7,579 nt of DNA, taken from contig CANLWQ010000092.1 of the NCBI GenBank assembly GCA_947494405.1, forward strand, positions 1-7,579, read 5' to 3'. The notes under the pieces are model-generated. The model was not told the DNA's origin. It did no database searches and saw only the letters and a program-made list of their open reading frames with translations. Of this stretch, positions 1-7,292 are shown piece after piece. The stretch's first letter is position 1; each line of letters starts with the position of its first letter. The translations under genes were made by a program, and so were the position numbers. The stretch is from Comamonadaceae bacterium. GTDB taxonomy: Bacteria > Pseudomonadota > Gammaproteobacteria > Burkholderiales > Burkholderiaceae_C.

Positions 1-62
1 GGGGTTTGTGGCCGGCGCCCGACCACAGCAAAGTTTTGCCCAGCAGCACAGGTAAAACATGA
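1..62 (+). CDS. livM: C-terminal tail of a preceding transporter gene, probably LivM permease (partial)
   Basis: The reading frame starting at base 3 is open from the window edge to a TGA at 60-62. It encodes a 19-residue tail that begins GLWPAPDHSK. A GLWP-type tail after the last membrane helix is plausible for LivM-family permeases, and the stop overlaps the livG start as ATGA, a usual arrangement for translationally coupled liv genes. The identity rests mainly on the livG-livF context, because livM normally precedes livG. A second frame is also open, from base 2 to a TAA at 53-55, so the frame choice is an inference. LivM with LivH would form the inner-membrane channel of the importer. 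Confidence 0.45.
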   Translation, partial: GLWPAPDHSKVLPSSTGKT

Positions 63-829
63 GCACGCCGGTGTTGCAGGTAAAAGGCATCTCTAAACGC
101 TTTGGCGGTTTGCAGGCCTTAAGTGAGGTGGGCATGACGATTCAGGCTGGTCAGGTGTATGGCTTGATTGGTCCCAACGGCGCTGGCAAAACCACCTTCT
201 TCAATGTCATCACGGGCTTGTACACACCCGACAGCGGCAGCTTCATGCTGGCGGGACAGTCTTACAAGCCCACCGCAGTGCATGAGGTGGCGCAAGCCGG
301 TATTGCCCGCACCTTTCAAAACATCCGCTTGTTTGCCGAAATGACTGCGCTGGAAAATGTGATGGTGGGTCGCCATGTGCGCACAAGTTCGGGTTTGCTC
401 GGCGCGATTTTTCGTACAACCAAGTTTGTGCAAGAAGAACTTCAGATTGCACAGCGTGCCAAAGAATTGCTCGACTATGTGGGCATTGCCCATTTGGCCG
501 AGTTCAAAGCCCGCACCCTGAGTTATGGCGATCAGCGCCGCTTGGAGATTGCCCGTGCCTTGGCCACCGACCCCAAGTTGATTGCGCTGGATGAGCCCGC
601 CGCGGGTATGAATGCCACCGAAAAAGTGCAGCTGCGCGAACTCATAGACCGCATACGCAAAGACGGGCGCACGATTTTGCTGATTGAGCACGATGTGAAA
701 CTGGTCATGGGTTTGTGCGACGCGGTCACTGTTTTGGACTACGGTAAACAAATCGCTCAAGGCACGCCAGCACAGGTGCAGTCAGACCCCAAGGTGATTG
801 AAGCTTATTTGGGTACGGGGGAGCATTGA
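59..829 (+). CDS. livG: Branched-chain amino-acid ABC transporter ATP-binding protein LivG
   Basis: This is a 256-residue cytoplasmic ABC ATPase, close to the usual LivG length of about 255. It would pair with LivF to power import of leucine, isoleucine and valine, or related amino acids or amides, through LivH/LivM. Visible motifs are Walker A GPNGAGKT at residues 38-45, a Q-loop in ARTFQN (Q87), an LSYGDQ signature at 154-159 in place of LSGGQ, Walker B LIALDEP with D178 and E179, an AAGMN D-loop after it, and the H-loop IEHD with H211. The ARTFQN and LSYGDQRRLEIARAL segments are typical of LivG. The ATG at 59 overlaps the upstream stop (ATGA) and has a weak AGG about 6 bases ahead, consistent with translational coupling. 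The substrate cannot be told from the ATPase; HAAT-family paralogs for urea or short amides look alike. Confidence 0.93.
   Translation: MSTPVLQVKGISKRFGGLQALSEVGMTIQAGQVYGLIGPNGAGKTTFFNVITGLYTPDSGSFMLAGQSYKPTAVHEVAQAGIARTFQNIRLFAEMTALENVMVGRHVRTSSGLLGAIFRTTKFVQEELQIAQRAKELLDYVGIAHLAEFKARTLSYGDQRRLEIARALATDPKLIALDEPAAGMNATEKVQLRELIDRIRKDGRTILLIEHDVKLVMGLCDAVTVLDYGKQIAQGTPAQVQSDPKVIEAYLGTGEH
817..823 (+). promoter_or_regulatory. Ribosome binding site that fixes the livF start at GTG 831
   Basis: A purine run GGGGGAG lies 7 bases before the GTG at 831-833. The same frame could also open at a TTG at 798, inside livG, which would add 11 residues (MKLIWVRGSIE) with no family-like character. The spacing and strength of this site favour the GTG start. 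Confidence 0.7.
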
Positions 830-830
830 A

Positions 831-1553
831 GTGACTGACGCGACAATTCTGCTTAAAGTCAACAGTCTCCAAGTGGCCTATGGCGGCATACAAGCCGTCA
901 AAGGCATCAGCTTGGAGGTGCGTGAAGGCGAATTGGTGTCCCTCATAGGCTCCAATGGTGCGGGCAAAACCACCACCATGAAGGCCATCACCGGAACGCT
1001 GGCGGCCAGCTCGGGCAACATCCATTATTTAGGCAGAGACATACAAGGCCAAGGCGCTTGGGACTTGGTCAAACAAGGTTTGGTGATGGTGCCCGAAGGC
1101 CGCGGTGTTTTCACCCGCATGAGCATTTTGGAGAACCTGCAAATGGGTGCCTATTTGCGCGACGACAAAGTCGGCATCGCCACCGATATAGAGCGGGTGT
1201 TTACCTTATTCCCGCGATTGAAGGAGCGCAGTGCGCAGTTGGCTGGCACCTTGTCGGGCGGTGAGCAGCAAATGTTGGCCATGGGCCGTGCTTTGTTAAG
1301 CCGCCCCAAACTGCTGCTGCTGGATGAACCCTCTATGGGTTTGTCCCCCATCATGGTGAACAAAATTTTTGAAGTGATTCAAGAGGTGGCTGCCATGGGC
1401 GTCACTGTGCTGCTGGTGGAGCAAAACGCCAGCCGCGCTCTCAAAATCGCGCAACGCGCTTACGTCATGGAGTCAGGCCAAATCAGCATGCAGGGGCAGG
1501 CGCAGGATTTGTTGCATGACCCCAAGGTGCGGGCGGCTTATCTCGGGGAATAG
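831..1553 (+). CDS. livF: Branched-chain amino-acid ABC transporter ATP-binding protein LivF
   Basis: From the GTG start this is a 240-residue ABC ATPase, near the usual LivF length of about 235. It is the second ATPase of the LivFGHM importer and acts at the cytoplasmic face of the inner membrane. Motifs, numbered from the GTG, are Walker A GSNGAGKT at 40-47, the LivF-type VPEGRGVF segment at 88-95 where a Q-loop would lie, LSGGEQQ signature at 141-147, Walker B LLLLDEP with D165 and E166, and VEQN with Q198 replacing the usual H-loop histidine. The VPEGR and VEQN forms are characteristic of LivF and are not signs of decay. The start lies one base after the livG stop, so the genes are very likely co-transcribed and coupled. 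A longer form from TTG 798 is possible but less likely. Substrate specificity cannot be read from this protein. Confidence 0.92.
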   Translation: MTDATILLKVNSLQVAYGGIQAVKGISLEVREGELVSLIGSNGAGKTTTMKAITGTLAASSGNIHYLGRDIQGQGAWDLVKQGLVMVPEGRGVFTRMSILENLQMGAYLRDDKVGIATDIERVFTLFPRLKERSAQLAGTLSGGEQQMLAMGRALLSRPKLLLLDEPSMGLSPIMVNKIFEVIQEVAAMGVTVLLVEQNASRALKIAQRAYVMESGQISMQGQAQDLLHDPKVRAAYLGE

Positions 1554-1559
1554 CAAGGC

Positions 1560-4500
1560 ATGGGACAGGGACTGATTCGTATCCGAGGCGCCCGTCAGCA
1601 CAACCTCAAAAATATCGATATCGATATTCACACGGGCGAGTTGACCGTGTTCACCGGGCCAAGTGGTTCGGGTAAATCCAGTTTGGTGTTTGACACCTTG
1701 TATGCCGAGGGGCAGCGGCGTTATGTCGAAACCTTCAGCGCCTATGCACGGCAATTTCTAGACCGCATGGACCGTCCTGCGGTTGACAAGGTTGATGGCG
1801 TGCCTGCTGCCATCGCGATTGACCAAACCAACCCAGTTCGCAGTTCTCGCTCCACCGTGGGCACCATGACCGAGCTCAATGACCATTTGAAGTTGCTGTT
1901 TGCAAGGGCGGCACAGTTGTTTGACAAACAAACCGCCGAACCGGTGACCTATGACAATGCGCAAACCATTTTTGCGCAACTCCAAGCCTTGAGCGCAGGT
2001 GACCCGCGCTGGGTCATCACTTTTCCCGTGGAGTTACCGGTCAACACCTCGGCTGAAGAATTGCAAGCGTGGCTGAGTGCCAGTGGCTTTAGCCGCGTGC
2101 ATACACAGCGCGAGGGCAAAGCCAAGGATGCGGCGCAAGTGTTGGATGTGGCGGCTGACAGGTTCAGGCTGCAAAGCGCGGAGCCTTCGCGGGTGATGGA
2201 AGCCATAGAGGTGGCCTTGCAGCGTGGCAGTGGTCGCATGACGGCCTACCTCATGGCAGCAGACGCCGACAGCGAGTCCAAAGGTGAGCCCTTTGGTTTT
2301 TCAACCGGGCTGCATTGTCCGGCCAGCGATGTGCGCTACAAGGACCCCACGCCGTCCATGTTTTCGTTCAATTCGCCTGCTGGCGCTTGCCCCAAATGCA
2401 AAGGCTTTGGCCGCGTCATTGGTGTCGATTACGGCTTGGTGATTCCCAACGACAAACTCACGCTGCGCTCGGGTGCCATCAAAACCATTCAAACGCCAGC
2501 CTGGCAAGAATGCCAAGATGATTTGATGCGCCATGCCGAAACAGCAGGCATACCGCGAGACACACCATGGAACAAACTCACCCCAGAGCAACACCATTGG
2601 GTGATCCAAGGCTCGCCCAATTGGACGGGCAAATGGAACCAGCAGTGGTATGGCATCAAACGCTTCTTTGAGTATTTAGAAACCAAGTCGTACAAGATGC
2701 ACATACGCGTCTTGCTGTCCAAATACCGCAGTTACACGCCGTGTGGTGAATGTAGTGGCGCTCGATTGCAGACCGAGAGTTTGTTGTGGCGTGTGGGTAG
2801 CATGGCCAGTGCCAAAGCGGCTATGCCAGAGGCAAAACGCTTTTTGCCGCAAGGTGTTGCATGGTCACGAGAGCAGTTAAGTGTCTTGCCAGGATTGTGT
2901 TTGCACGACTTGATGTTGTTGCCCATAGACCGCTTGCGTGTGTTTTTCGAACACATGGCACAAGACAACTCTTTGACAGCCCATGCACAGGCCGAGCAAC
3001 AGGCGCGGCATTTACTGTTTGAAGAAATCCGCACACGCTTGAAATACCTCTGCGATGTGGGCTTGGGTTATTTGAGCTTGGACAGACAAAGCCGCACCTT
3101 GAGTGGCGGCGAAGTGCAACGCATCAACTTGACCACCGCCTTGGGCACCTCATTGGTGAACACCTTGTTTGTGCTGGATGAACCCAGCATCGGTTTGCAT
3201 CCCCGCGATATGCACCGCATCACCCAAGCCATGTTGCGACTGCGCGATGCGGGCAACACCCTGGTGGTGGTTGAGCATGACCCCGCGGTGATGTTGGCAG
3301 CAGACCGCATTGTGGATATGGGGCCCGGCCCCGGTGAGCGTGGCGGACGAATTGTTTTCGACGGCACCCCCCAACAACTCAAAAGCGCCGACACCTTGAC
3401 CGGCGACTATTTAGGCGCACGCAAGCAAGTGGGTTTGGGCTTGAAGCGTTTGGTCACAGACGCCACGCCGCGTTTGATTTTGGAAGGTGCGCGAGAACAC
3501 AATTTACAAGACCTGAGCATAGAGTTCCCCTTGCAGCGATTGGTCACCGTCACTGGTGTCAGCGGCTCGGGCAAATCCACCTTGATCCAAGACATCCTGG
3601 CACCTGCCTTGCTGCGCCACTTTGGCAAATCTACCGATGGTGCGGGCGCGCATGACCGCTTGCTGGGTGCAGATCATTTGAGCGATGTGGTGTTTGTGGA
3701 TCAGTCACCGATTGGCAAAACCGCCAGGTCTAACCCCGTGAGCTATGTGGGCGCATGGGACGCGATACGCGAGATTTTTGCCAACACCGCGATGTCGCGC
3801 CAACGCAGTTACACCGCTTCCAAGTTCAGCTTCAATGGCGGCGACGGCCGTTGCCCCACTTGCGGCGGCTCGGGTTTTGAGCATGTGGAGATGCAGTTCT
3901 TGAGTGATGTCTATTTGCGTTGCCCCGATTGCAACGGACAACGCTACCGCCCCGAAGTTCTCGAAGTCAAAATCGAGAGAAAAAAATCGGGGTCAGATTC
4001 CAATTATTTTTTGAATGTGGCTGACGTGCTGGCCCTGACAGTGAGTGAAGCCGCGCAACTGTTTGCCAATGACCGCGAAGTGATTCGGGCTTTGCAACCG
4101 ATTGTGGATGTGGGCTTGGAATATGTGCGCTTGGGCCAACCCGTACCCACGCTCAGCGGCGGTGAAGCACAGCGTTTGAAGTTGGCGGGTTTCTTGGCAG
4201 ATGCGGCGAAATCGGCCTCGTCCAGCAGACAAGCCACAGCACGCAAAGGTACTTTGTTTTTGTTTGACGAGCCCACCACGGGCTTGCACTTCGATGACAT
4301 CGCCAAACTGATGCGCGCTCTGCGCAGACTGTTGGAGGCAGGTCATTCACTTATCGTTATCGAGCACAACTTGGACGTGATTCGCTCAAGTGATTGGTTG
4401 ATCGATCTCGGTCCTGAAGGCGGCGAAGGTGGCGGCTTATTGGTGGCTGAGGGTTCGCCTGAAACCTTGCGTGAGCACCCCACCTCGCATACAGGTCAAG

Positions 4501-7292
4501 CCTTGCGCGACTATGAGCAAAGCATGGGTCAGGTGCATACCGTGTCCGAACGGGTGGCCGCCTATGTGGCAGTGCCGCGGGCTGAGGTGAACAACCATAT
4601 CCGCATTGTTCACGCCAAAGAACACAACTTGAAGAGCCTGAGCGTGGACATTCCACGCGGTCAGTTCAACGTGGTCACTGGCGTGAGTGGCTCGGGTAAA
4701 TCCACTTTGGCTTTCGATATTTTGTTCAATGAGGGACAACGGCGCTATTTGGAAAGCCTCAATGCATACGCGCGCAGCATCGTGCAACCCGCCGGCAGGC
4801 CTGAGGTGGATGCTGTTTACGGCATACCGCCCACGGTGGCGATTGAGCAGCGTTTAAGTCGTGGAGGGCGTAAAAGCACTGTGGGCACCACTACGGAAAT
4901 TTGGCACTTTCTGCGCTTGTTGTATGTGAAGCTGGGAACGCAGCATTGCATACACGACAACGCGGCGGTGCAACCGCAAACCCCAGAGCGCCTCACCGCA
5001 TTGTTGATGCGTGAATACCGAGGTCAGCACATTGGCTTGCTCAGCCCCTTGGTGATGAACCGCAAAGGCGTTTACACCGAACTGGCCGATTGGGCGCGTC
5101 CGCGTGGTTACACCCATTTGCGTGTGGATGGTAACTTTTTGCCCACCACCGGTTTTCCACGCCTAGACAGATTCAAAGAGCACACCATCGAGTTGCCCGT
5201 GGCCAGTTTCACGGTAGACCCCGCGCAAGAACATGTGTTGCGCCAAGCATTGCTGACAGCCCTCGAGCACGGCAAAGGCGTGGTGCATGTGCTGAGCGAT
5301 ATAGGCGAATTAAAAGAAGCGATGTTGAACGGCGAATCAACTGCAAACATTGGCCGATTGCAAGCTTTTTCCACCCGCCGCGCCTGCCCCGTGTGTGATA
5401 CCTCTTACGCAGAGCTGGACCCGCGCTTGTTCTCCTACAACAGCAAGCACGGCTGGTGTGGTGAGTGTGTGGGCACCGGCTTAGCGCTGTCTCGCGAGCA
5501 ACGCAAAGCCATGGACGACTCGGTGGCTGATGCACAAGACAAGGGACGCGAAAAAAGTTTTGCCGAACCCGAGTTGGATGAGGTGAGCGACAAAGCCTGC
5601 GCGGCTTGTGCGGGCACGCGCTTGAATGCCACGGCTCGTGCGGTGTATTTCGGCGGGGCTGCCATCACTGAATTGGCACAACGCAGCGTGGTTGATATGT
5701 CGACATGGGTCAAGGGCTTGCGTTTGCAAGGCCGCGATGCCGATATTGCCCGCGACCTTTTGCCTGAAATTGAAAGCCGCTTGGCTTTCCTTGAGCGTGT
5801 GGGTTTGGGCTATCTCACTTTAGACCGCGGCGCTCCCACACTCAGCGGTGGCGAGGCCCAGCGCATACGCTTGGCCGCGCAACTGGGCAGCAATTTGCAA
5901 GGCGTGTGCTATGTGTTGGACGAGCCCACCATTGGCTTGCATGCCCGTGACAACCATATCTTGCTGGACGCTTTAAAAAGTTTGAGCGACAAAGGCAATA
6001 CGCTGGTGGTGGTCGAGCACGATGAAGACACCATACGCCGTGCCGACCACATCATCGACATCGGCCCCAGCGCAGGCAAGCGCGGCGGTCATTTGGTGGC
6101 CCAAGGCACTGTGAGTGATGTGATGGCTGCGAGTGACTCGCAAACCGGTCGCTATTTGCGCCACGCCATGAAACACCCTTTGCAAGTAAGGCGCAATGTC
6201 ACTCTCGATCAACGCAGCAAAAGCAAAACAGAAAGTTTGCAAGTGATGGGTGCAGATTTGCACAATTTGGGTACGCTGTCTGCTTCGTTTCCCTTGAATC
6301 GCTTGGTGGCTGTGACCGGCGTCAGCGGCTCGGGCAAATCCACCTTGGCTCGCGATGTGTTGCTGGCCAATGTGCAGACAGTGGTGAGTTTGCGCTCCAC
6401 CCAAGCAGGACGCAAAGCCCACGATGCCGGCAAGCTGCCGGTGTGGCAAGGCTGTGTGGGCTTGGCGGGTTATGAAAGCATTGAGCGTGTGCTGGAAGTT
6501 GACCAAACCCCGATTGGCAAAACCCCACGCAGCTGTCCGGCCACTTACATCGGGTTTTGGGACACTATTCGCAAACTGTTTGCCGAAACCTTGGAAGCCA
6601 AAGCGCGTGGCTATGGGCCTGGGCGCTTCAGCTTCAACACCGGCGAAGGCCGCTGCCCCGGCTGCGAAGGCCAAGGCCTGCGCACCATAGAAATGAGCTT
6701 TTTGCCCGATGTGAAAGTGCTGTGCGAGGTGTGCAAGGGTGCACGTTTCAACCCCGAAACTTTGTCGGTGCGCTGGCGTGGCAAAAGCATTGGCGAGGTC
6801 TTGCAAATGGAAGTCGATGAGGCGGTGGATTTCTTCAGCGCCATGCCTCTCATCAGTCACCCCTTGCAGTTATTGAAAGATGTGGGTTTGGGTTACCTCA
6901 CTTTGGGACAACCTTCGCCCACACTCAGCGGCGGTGAAGCACAACGTATCAAGTTGGTCACCGAACTCTCCAAGGTGAAAGACGAGGTAGCGCGACGCGG
7001 GCAAAAAACGCCGCACACCTTGTATGTATTGGACGAGCCCACCGTGGGCTTGCACATGGCCGATGTGGACAAACTGATTCGCGTTTTACACCGATTGGTT
7101 GACGGCGGTCACAGCGTCATCGTGATTGAACACGATTTAGACGTCATCGCAGAAGCTGATTGGGTGATCGACCTTGGACCCGAAGGCGGTGATGGCGGTG
7201 GTCGGGTGGTGGGTGCGACAACGCCTGAGGGCTTGGTGAAACTCGGTACGCACACTGGTGTCGCTTTGGCACCGGTGCTGGCAAGAGCCTGA
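1560..7292 (+). CDS. uvrA: Double-length (tandem) UvrA-family excinuclease ATPase
   Basis: This 1910-residue protein consists of two UvrA-like units joined head to tail (about 1-985 and 1012-1910). UvrA is the cytoplasmic ATPase that finds DNA damage and loads UvrB in nucleotide excision repair; the canonical protein is about 940 residues and dimerises. Four ATPase sites look intact: Walker A at 33-40 (GPSGSGKS), 666-673, 1041-1048 and 1587-1594 (GVSGSGKS); LSGGE at 514, 865, 1428 and 1789; Walker B D/E at 540/541, 903/904, 1454/1455 and 1825/1826; H-loop histidines at 573, 936, 1487 and 1858. Both C-terminal zinc fingers, C-x2-C-x19-C-x2-C, are complete (C765/768/788/791 and C1699/1702/1722/1725). 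The ATG is 6 bases after the livF stop; GGGGA at 1545-1549 is the likely ribosome site, with AAGG at 1555-1558 too close. No SOS-type LexA box was seen before it. Its repair role is inferred. It may act beside a separate canonical UvrA, in tolerance or as a paralog of other function. Confidence 0.93.
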   Translation: MGQGLIRIRGARQHNLKNIDIDIHTGELTVFTGPSGSGKSSLVFDTLYAEGQRRYVETFSAYARQFLDRMDRPAVDKVDGVPAAIAIDQTNPVRSSRSTVGTMTELNDHLKLLFARAAQLFDKQTAEPVTYDNAQTIFAQLQALSAGDPRWVITFPVELPVNTSAEELQAWLSASGFSRVHTQREGKAKDAAQVLDVAADRFRLQSAEPSRVMEAIEVALQRGSGRMTAYLMAADADSESKGEPFGFSTGLHCPASDVRYKDPTPSMFSFNSPAGACPKCKGFGRVIGVDYGLVIPNDKLTLRSGAIKTIQTPAWQECQDDLMRHAETAGIPRDTPWNKLTPEQHHWVIQGSPNWTGKWNQQWYGIKRFFEYLETKSYKMHIRVLLSKYRSYTPCGECSGARLQTESLLWRVGSMASAKAAMPEAKRFLPQGVAWSREQLSVLPGLCLHDLMLLPIDRLRVFFEHMAQDNSLTAHAQAEQQARHLLFEEIRTRLKYLCDVGLGYLSLDRQSRTLSGGEVQRINLTTALGTSLVNTLFVLDEPSIGLHPRDMHRITQAMLRLRDAGNTLVVVEHDPAVMLAADRIVDMGPGPGERGGRIVFDGTPQQLKSADTLTGDYLGARKQVGLGLKRLVTDATPRLILEGAREHNLQDLSIEFPLQRLVTVTGVSGSGKSTLIQDILAPALLRHFGKSTDGAGAHDRLLGADHLSDVVFVDQSPIGKTARSNPVSYVGAWDAIREIFANTAMSRQRSYTASKFSFNGGDGRCPTCGGSGFEHVEMQFLSDVYLRCPDCNGQRYRPEVLEVKIERKKSGSDSNYFLNVADVLALTVSEAAQLFANDREVIRALQPIVDVGLEYVRLGQPVPTLSGGEAQRLKLAGFLADAAKSASSSRQATARKGTLFLFDEPTTGLHFDDIAKLMRALRRLLEAGHSLIVIEHNLDVIRSSDWLIDLGPEGGEGGGLLVAEGSPETLREHPTSHTGQALRDYEQSMGQVHTVSERVAAYVAVPRAEVNNHIRIVHAKEHNLKSLSVDIPRGQFNVVTGVSGSGKSTLAFDILFNEGQRRYLESLNAYARSIVQPAGRPEVDAVYGIPPTVAIEQRLSRGGRKSTVGTTTEIWHFLRLLYVKLGTQHCIHDNAAVQPQTPERLTALLMREYRGQHIGLLSPLVMNRKGVYTELADWARPRGYTHLRVDGNFLPTTGFPRLDRFKEHTIELPVASFTVDPAQEHVLRQALLTALEHGKGVVHVLSDIGELKEAMLNGESTANIGRLQAFSTRRACPVCDTSYAELDPRLFSYNSKHGWCGECVGTGLALSREQRKAMDDSVADAQDKGREKSFAEPELDEVSDKACAACAGTRLNATARAVYFGGAAITELAQRSVVDMSTWVKGLRLQGRDADIARDLLPEIESRLAFLERVGLGYLTLDRGAPTLSGGEAQRIRLAAQLGSNLQGVCYVLDEPTIGLHARDNHILLDALKSLSDKGNTLVVVEHDEDTIRRADHIIDIGPSAGKRGGHLVAQGTVSDVMAASDSQTGRYLRHAMKHPLQVRRNVTLDQRSKSKTESLQVMGADLHNLGTLSASFPLNRLVAVTGVSGSGKSTLARDVLLANVQTVVSLRSTQAGRKAHDAGKLPVWQGCVGLAGYESIERVLEVDQTPIGKTPRSCPATYIGFWDTIRKLFAETLEAKARGYGPGRFSFNTGEGRCPGCEGQGLRTIEMSFLPDVKVLCEVCKGARFNPETLSVRWRGKSIGEVLQMEVDEAVDFFSAMPLISHPLQLLKDVGLGYLTLGQPSPTLSGGEAQRIKLVTELSKVKDEVARRGQKTPHTLYVLDEPTVGLHMADVDKLIRVLHRLVDGGHSVIVIEHDLDVIAEADWVIDLGPEGGDGGGRVVGATTPEGLVKLGTHTGVALAPVLARA
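2400..2741 (+). other. Long insertion (damage-sensing) region of unit A
   Basis: Residues 281-394 lie between the cysteine module (C277/C280) and the CGEC pair (C395/C398). The spacing C280 to C395 is 115 residues, comparable to roughly 127 at the same place in E. coli UvrA as I recall it. In the family this stretch contains the insertion domain that contacts DNA. It is rich in aromatic residues, for example [17 protein letters not shown] at about 354-370, and basic residues follow. A DNA role is inferred from position, not shown. Confidence 0.65.
3981..4013 (+). repeat. Palindromic AT-flanked GGGGTCAGA repeat captured inside the UvrA coding sequence
   Basis: AAAAAAT at 3981-3987 is perfectly complementary to ATTTTTT at 4006-4012, and between them lies CGGGGTCAGATTCCAATT. 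The stretch stands out as AT-rich at its ends in an otherwise GC-rich gene. It encodes residues 808-818 ([11 protein letters not shown]). By alignment with unit B ([15 protein letters not shown]) and with canonical UvrA (EIKYKGKTIHEVLDM), about 10 residues here are extra. The GGGGTCAGA core with A/T flanks resembles dispersed repeats I associate with REP-type elements and their Y1 transposases in proteobacteria. That resemblance is from memory and untested. The reading frame is preserved across it. Confidence 0.5.
5019..5297 (+). other. UvrB-binding-type domain of unit B
   Basis: Residues 1154-1246 follow the canonical UvrA pattern LLAPIV-x-x-RKGE...HTIEVVVDR closely: [19 protein letters not shown] at 1160-1178 and the segment [10 protein letters not shown] at 1208-1217, then a helix and VVHVL. 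In canonical UvrA this domain docks UvrB. The matching part of unit A (about 148-232, bases 2001-2255) keeps a similar length and SGFSRV-like core but has no RKG. Binding to UvrB is inferred. Confidence 0.65.
5469..5597 (+). other. Shortened insertion region of unit B
   Basis: Only 43 residues (1304-1346) separate C1303 from C1347, against 114 residues in the same place in unit A. The segment is acidic and hydrophilic ([20 protein letters not shown]) and shows none of the aromatic or basic clusters of unit A. It looks like a linker left after deletion of the insertion domain. Confidence 0.6.

Larger units (their letters stand above)
1560..4514 (+). other. N-terminal UvrA unit (unit A) of the tandem protein
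   Basis: Residues 1-985 form a full UvrA layout: ATPase I with Walker A at 33-40, a region in the position of the UvrB-binding domain at about 148-232, a cysteine module around 253-280, a long insertion region at 281-394, a CGEC pair (C395, C398), signature and Walker B at 514-541, then ATPase II with Walker A at 666-673, zinc finger at 765-791 and signature at 865. The UvrB-binding-like region lacks the RKG-type motif found in unit B and in canonical UvrA. In the first cysteine module C253 is followed by S256 where the family has cysteine. The C/H pair expected near residue 120 is also absent. The insertion region is about as long as in E. coli UvrA. The unit boundary was judged by eye. Confidence 0.85.
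4593..7289 (+). other. C-terminal UvrA unit (unit B) of the tandem protein
   Basis: Residues 1012-1910 repeat the UvrA plan: Walker A at 1041-1048, a UvrB-binding-type domain at about 1154-1246, an intact cysteine module C1276/C1279/C1300/C1303, a very short insertion region at 1304-1346, the CAAC pair C1347/C1350, signature and Walker B at 1428-1455, then ATPase II with Walker A at 1587-1594, zinc finger at 1699-1725 and signature at 1789. A C-x-H pair (C1130, H1132) sits where canonical UvrA has a C-x2-H. A linker of about 26 residues (986-1011) joins it to unit A. Unit B looks closer to canonical UvrA except for the lost insertion region. Confidence 0.85.

Noticed and set aside
119..760. 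Minus-strand open frame of 213 codons opposite livG
   Set aside because: It is fully antisense to a clear LivG with all ABC motifs and has no family-like features or credible ribosome site.
798..830. TTG start for livF inside livG, giving 11 extra residues
   Set aside because: The GTG at 831 has a strong GGGGGAG site 7 bases ahead, and the resulting N-terminus matches usual LivF length. The extra residues have no support.
1554..1559. The livF-uvrA gap as a promoter or SOS-box location
   Set aside because: Only 6 bases separate the genes and no CTG-N10-CAG-type site was seen by eye around the junction.
5973..6860. Long minus-strand open frame of 295 codons opposite the 3' part of the tandem uvrA
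   Set aside because: It lies wholly antisense to strongly conserved UvrA motifs, is rich in His, Gln and Ala as expected for a shadow of the sense codons, and shows no recognisable domain.
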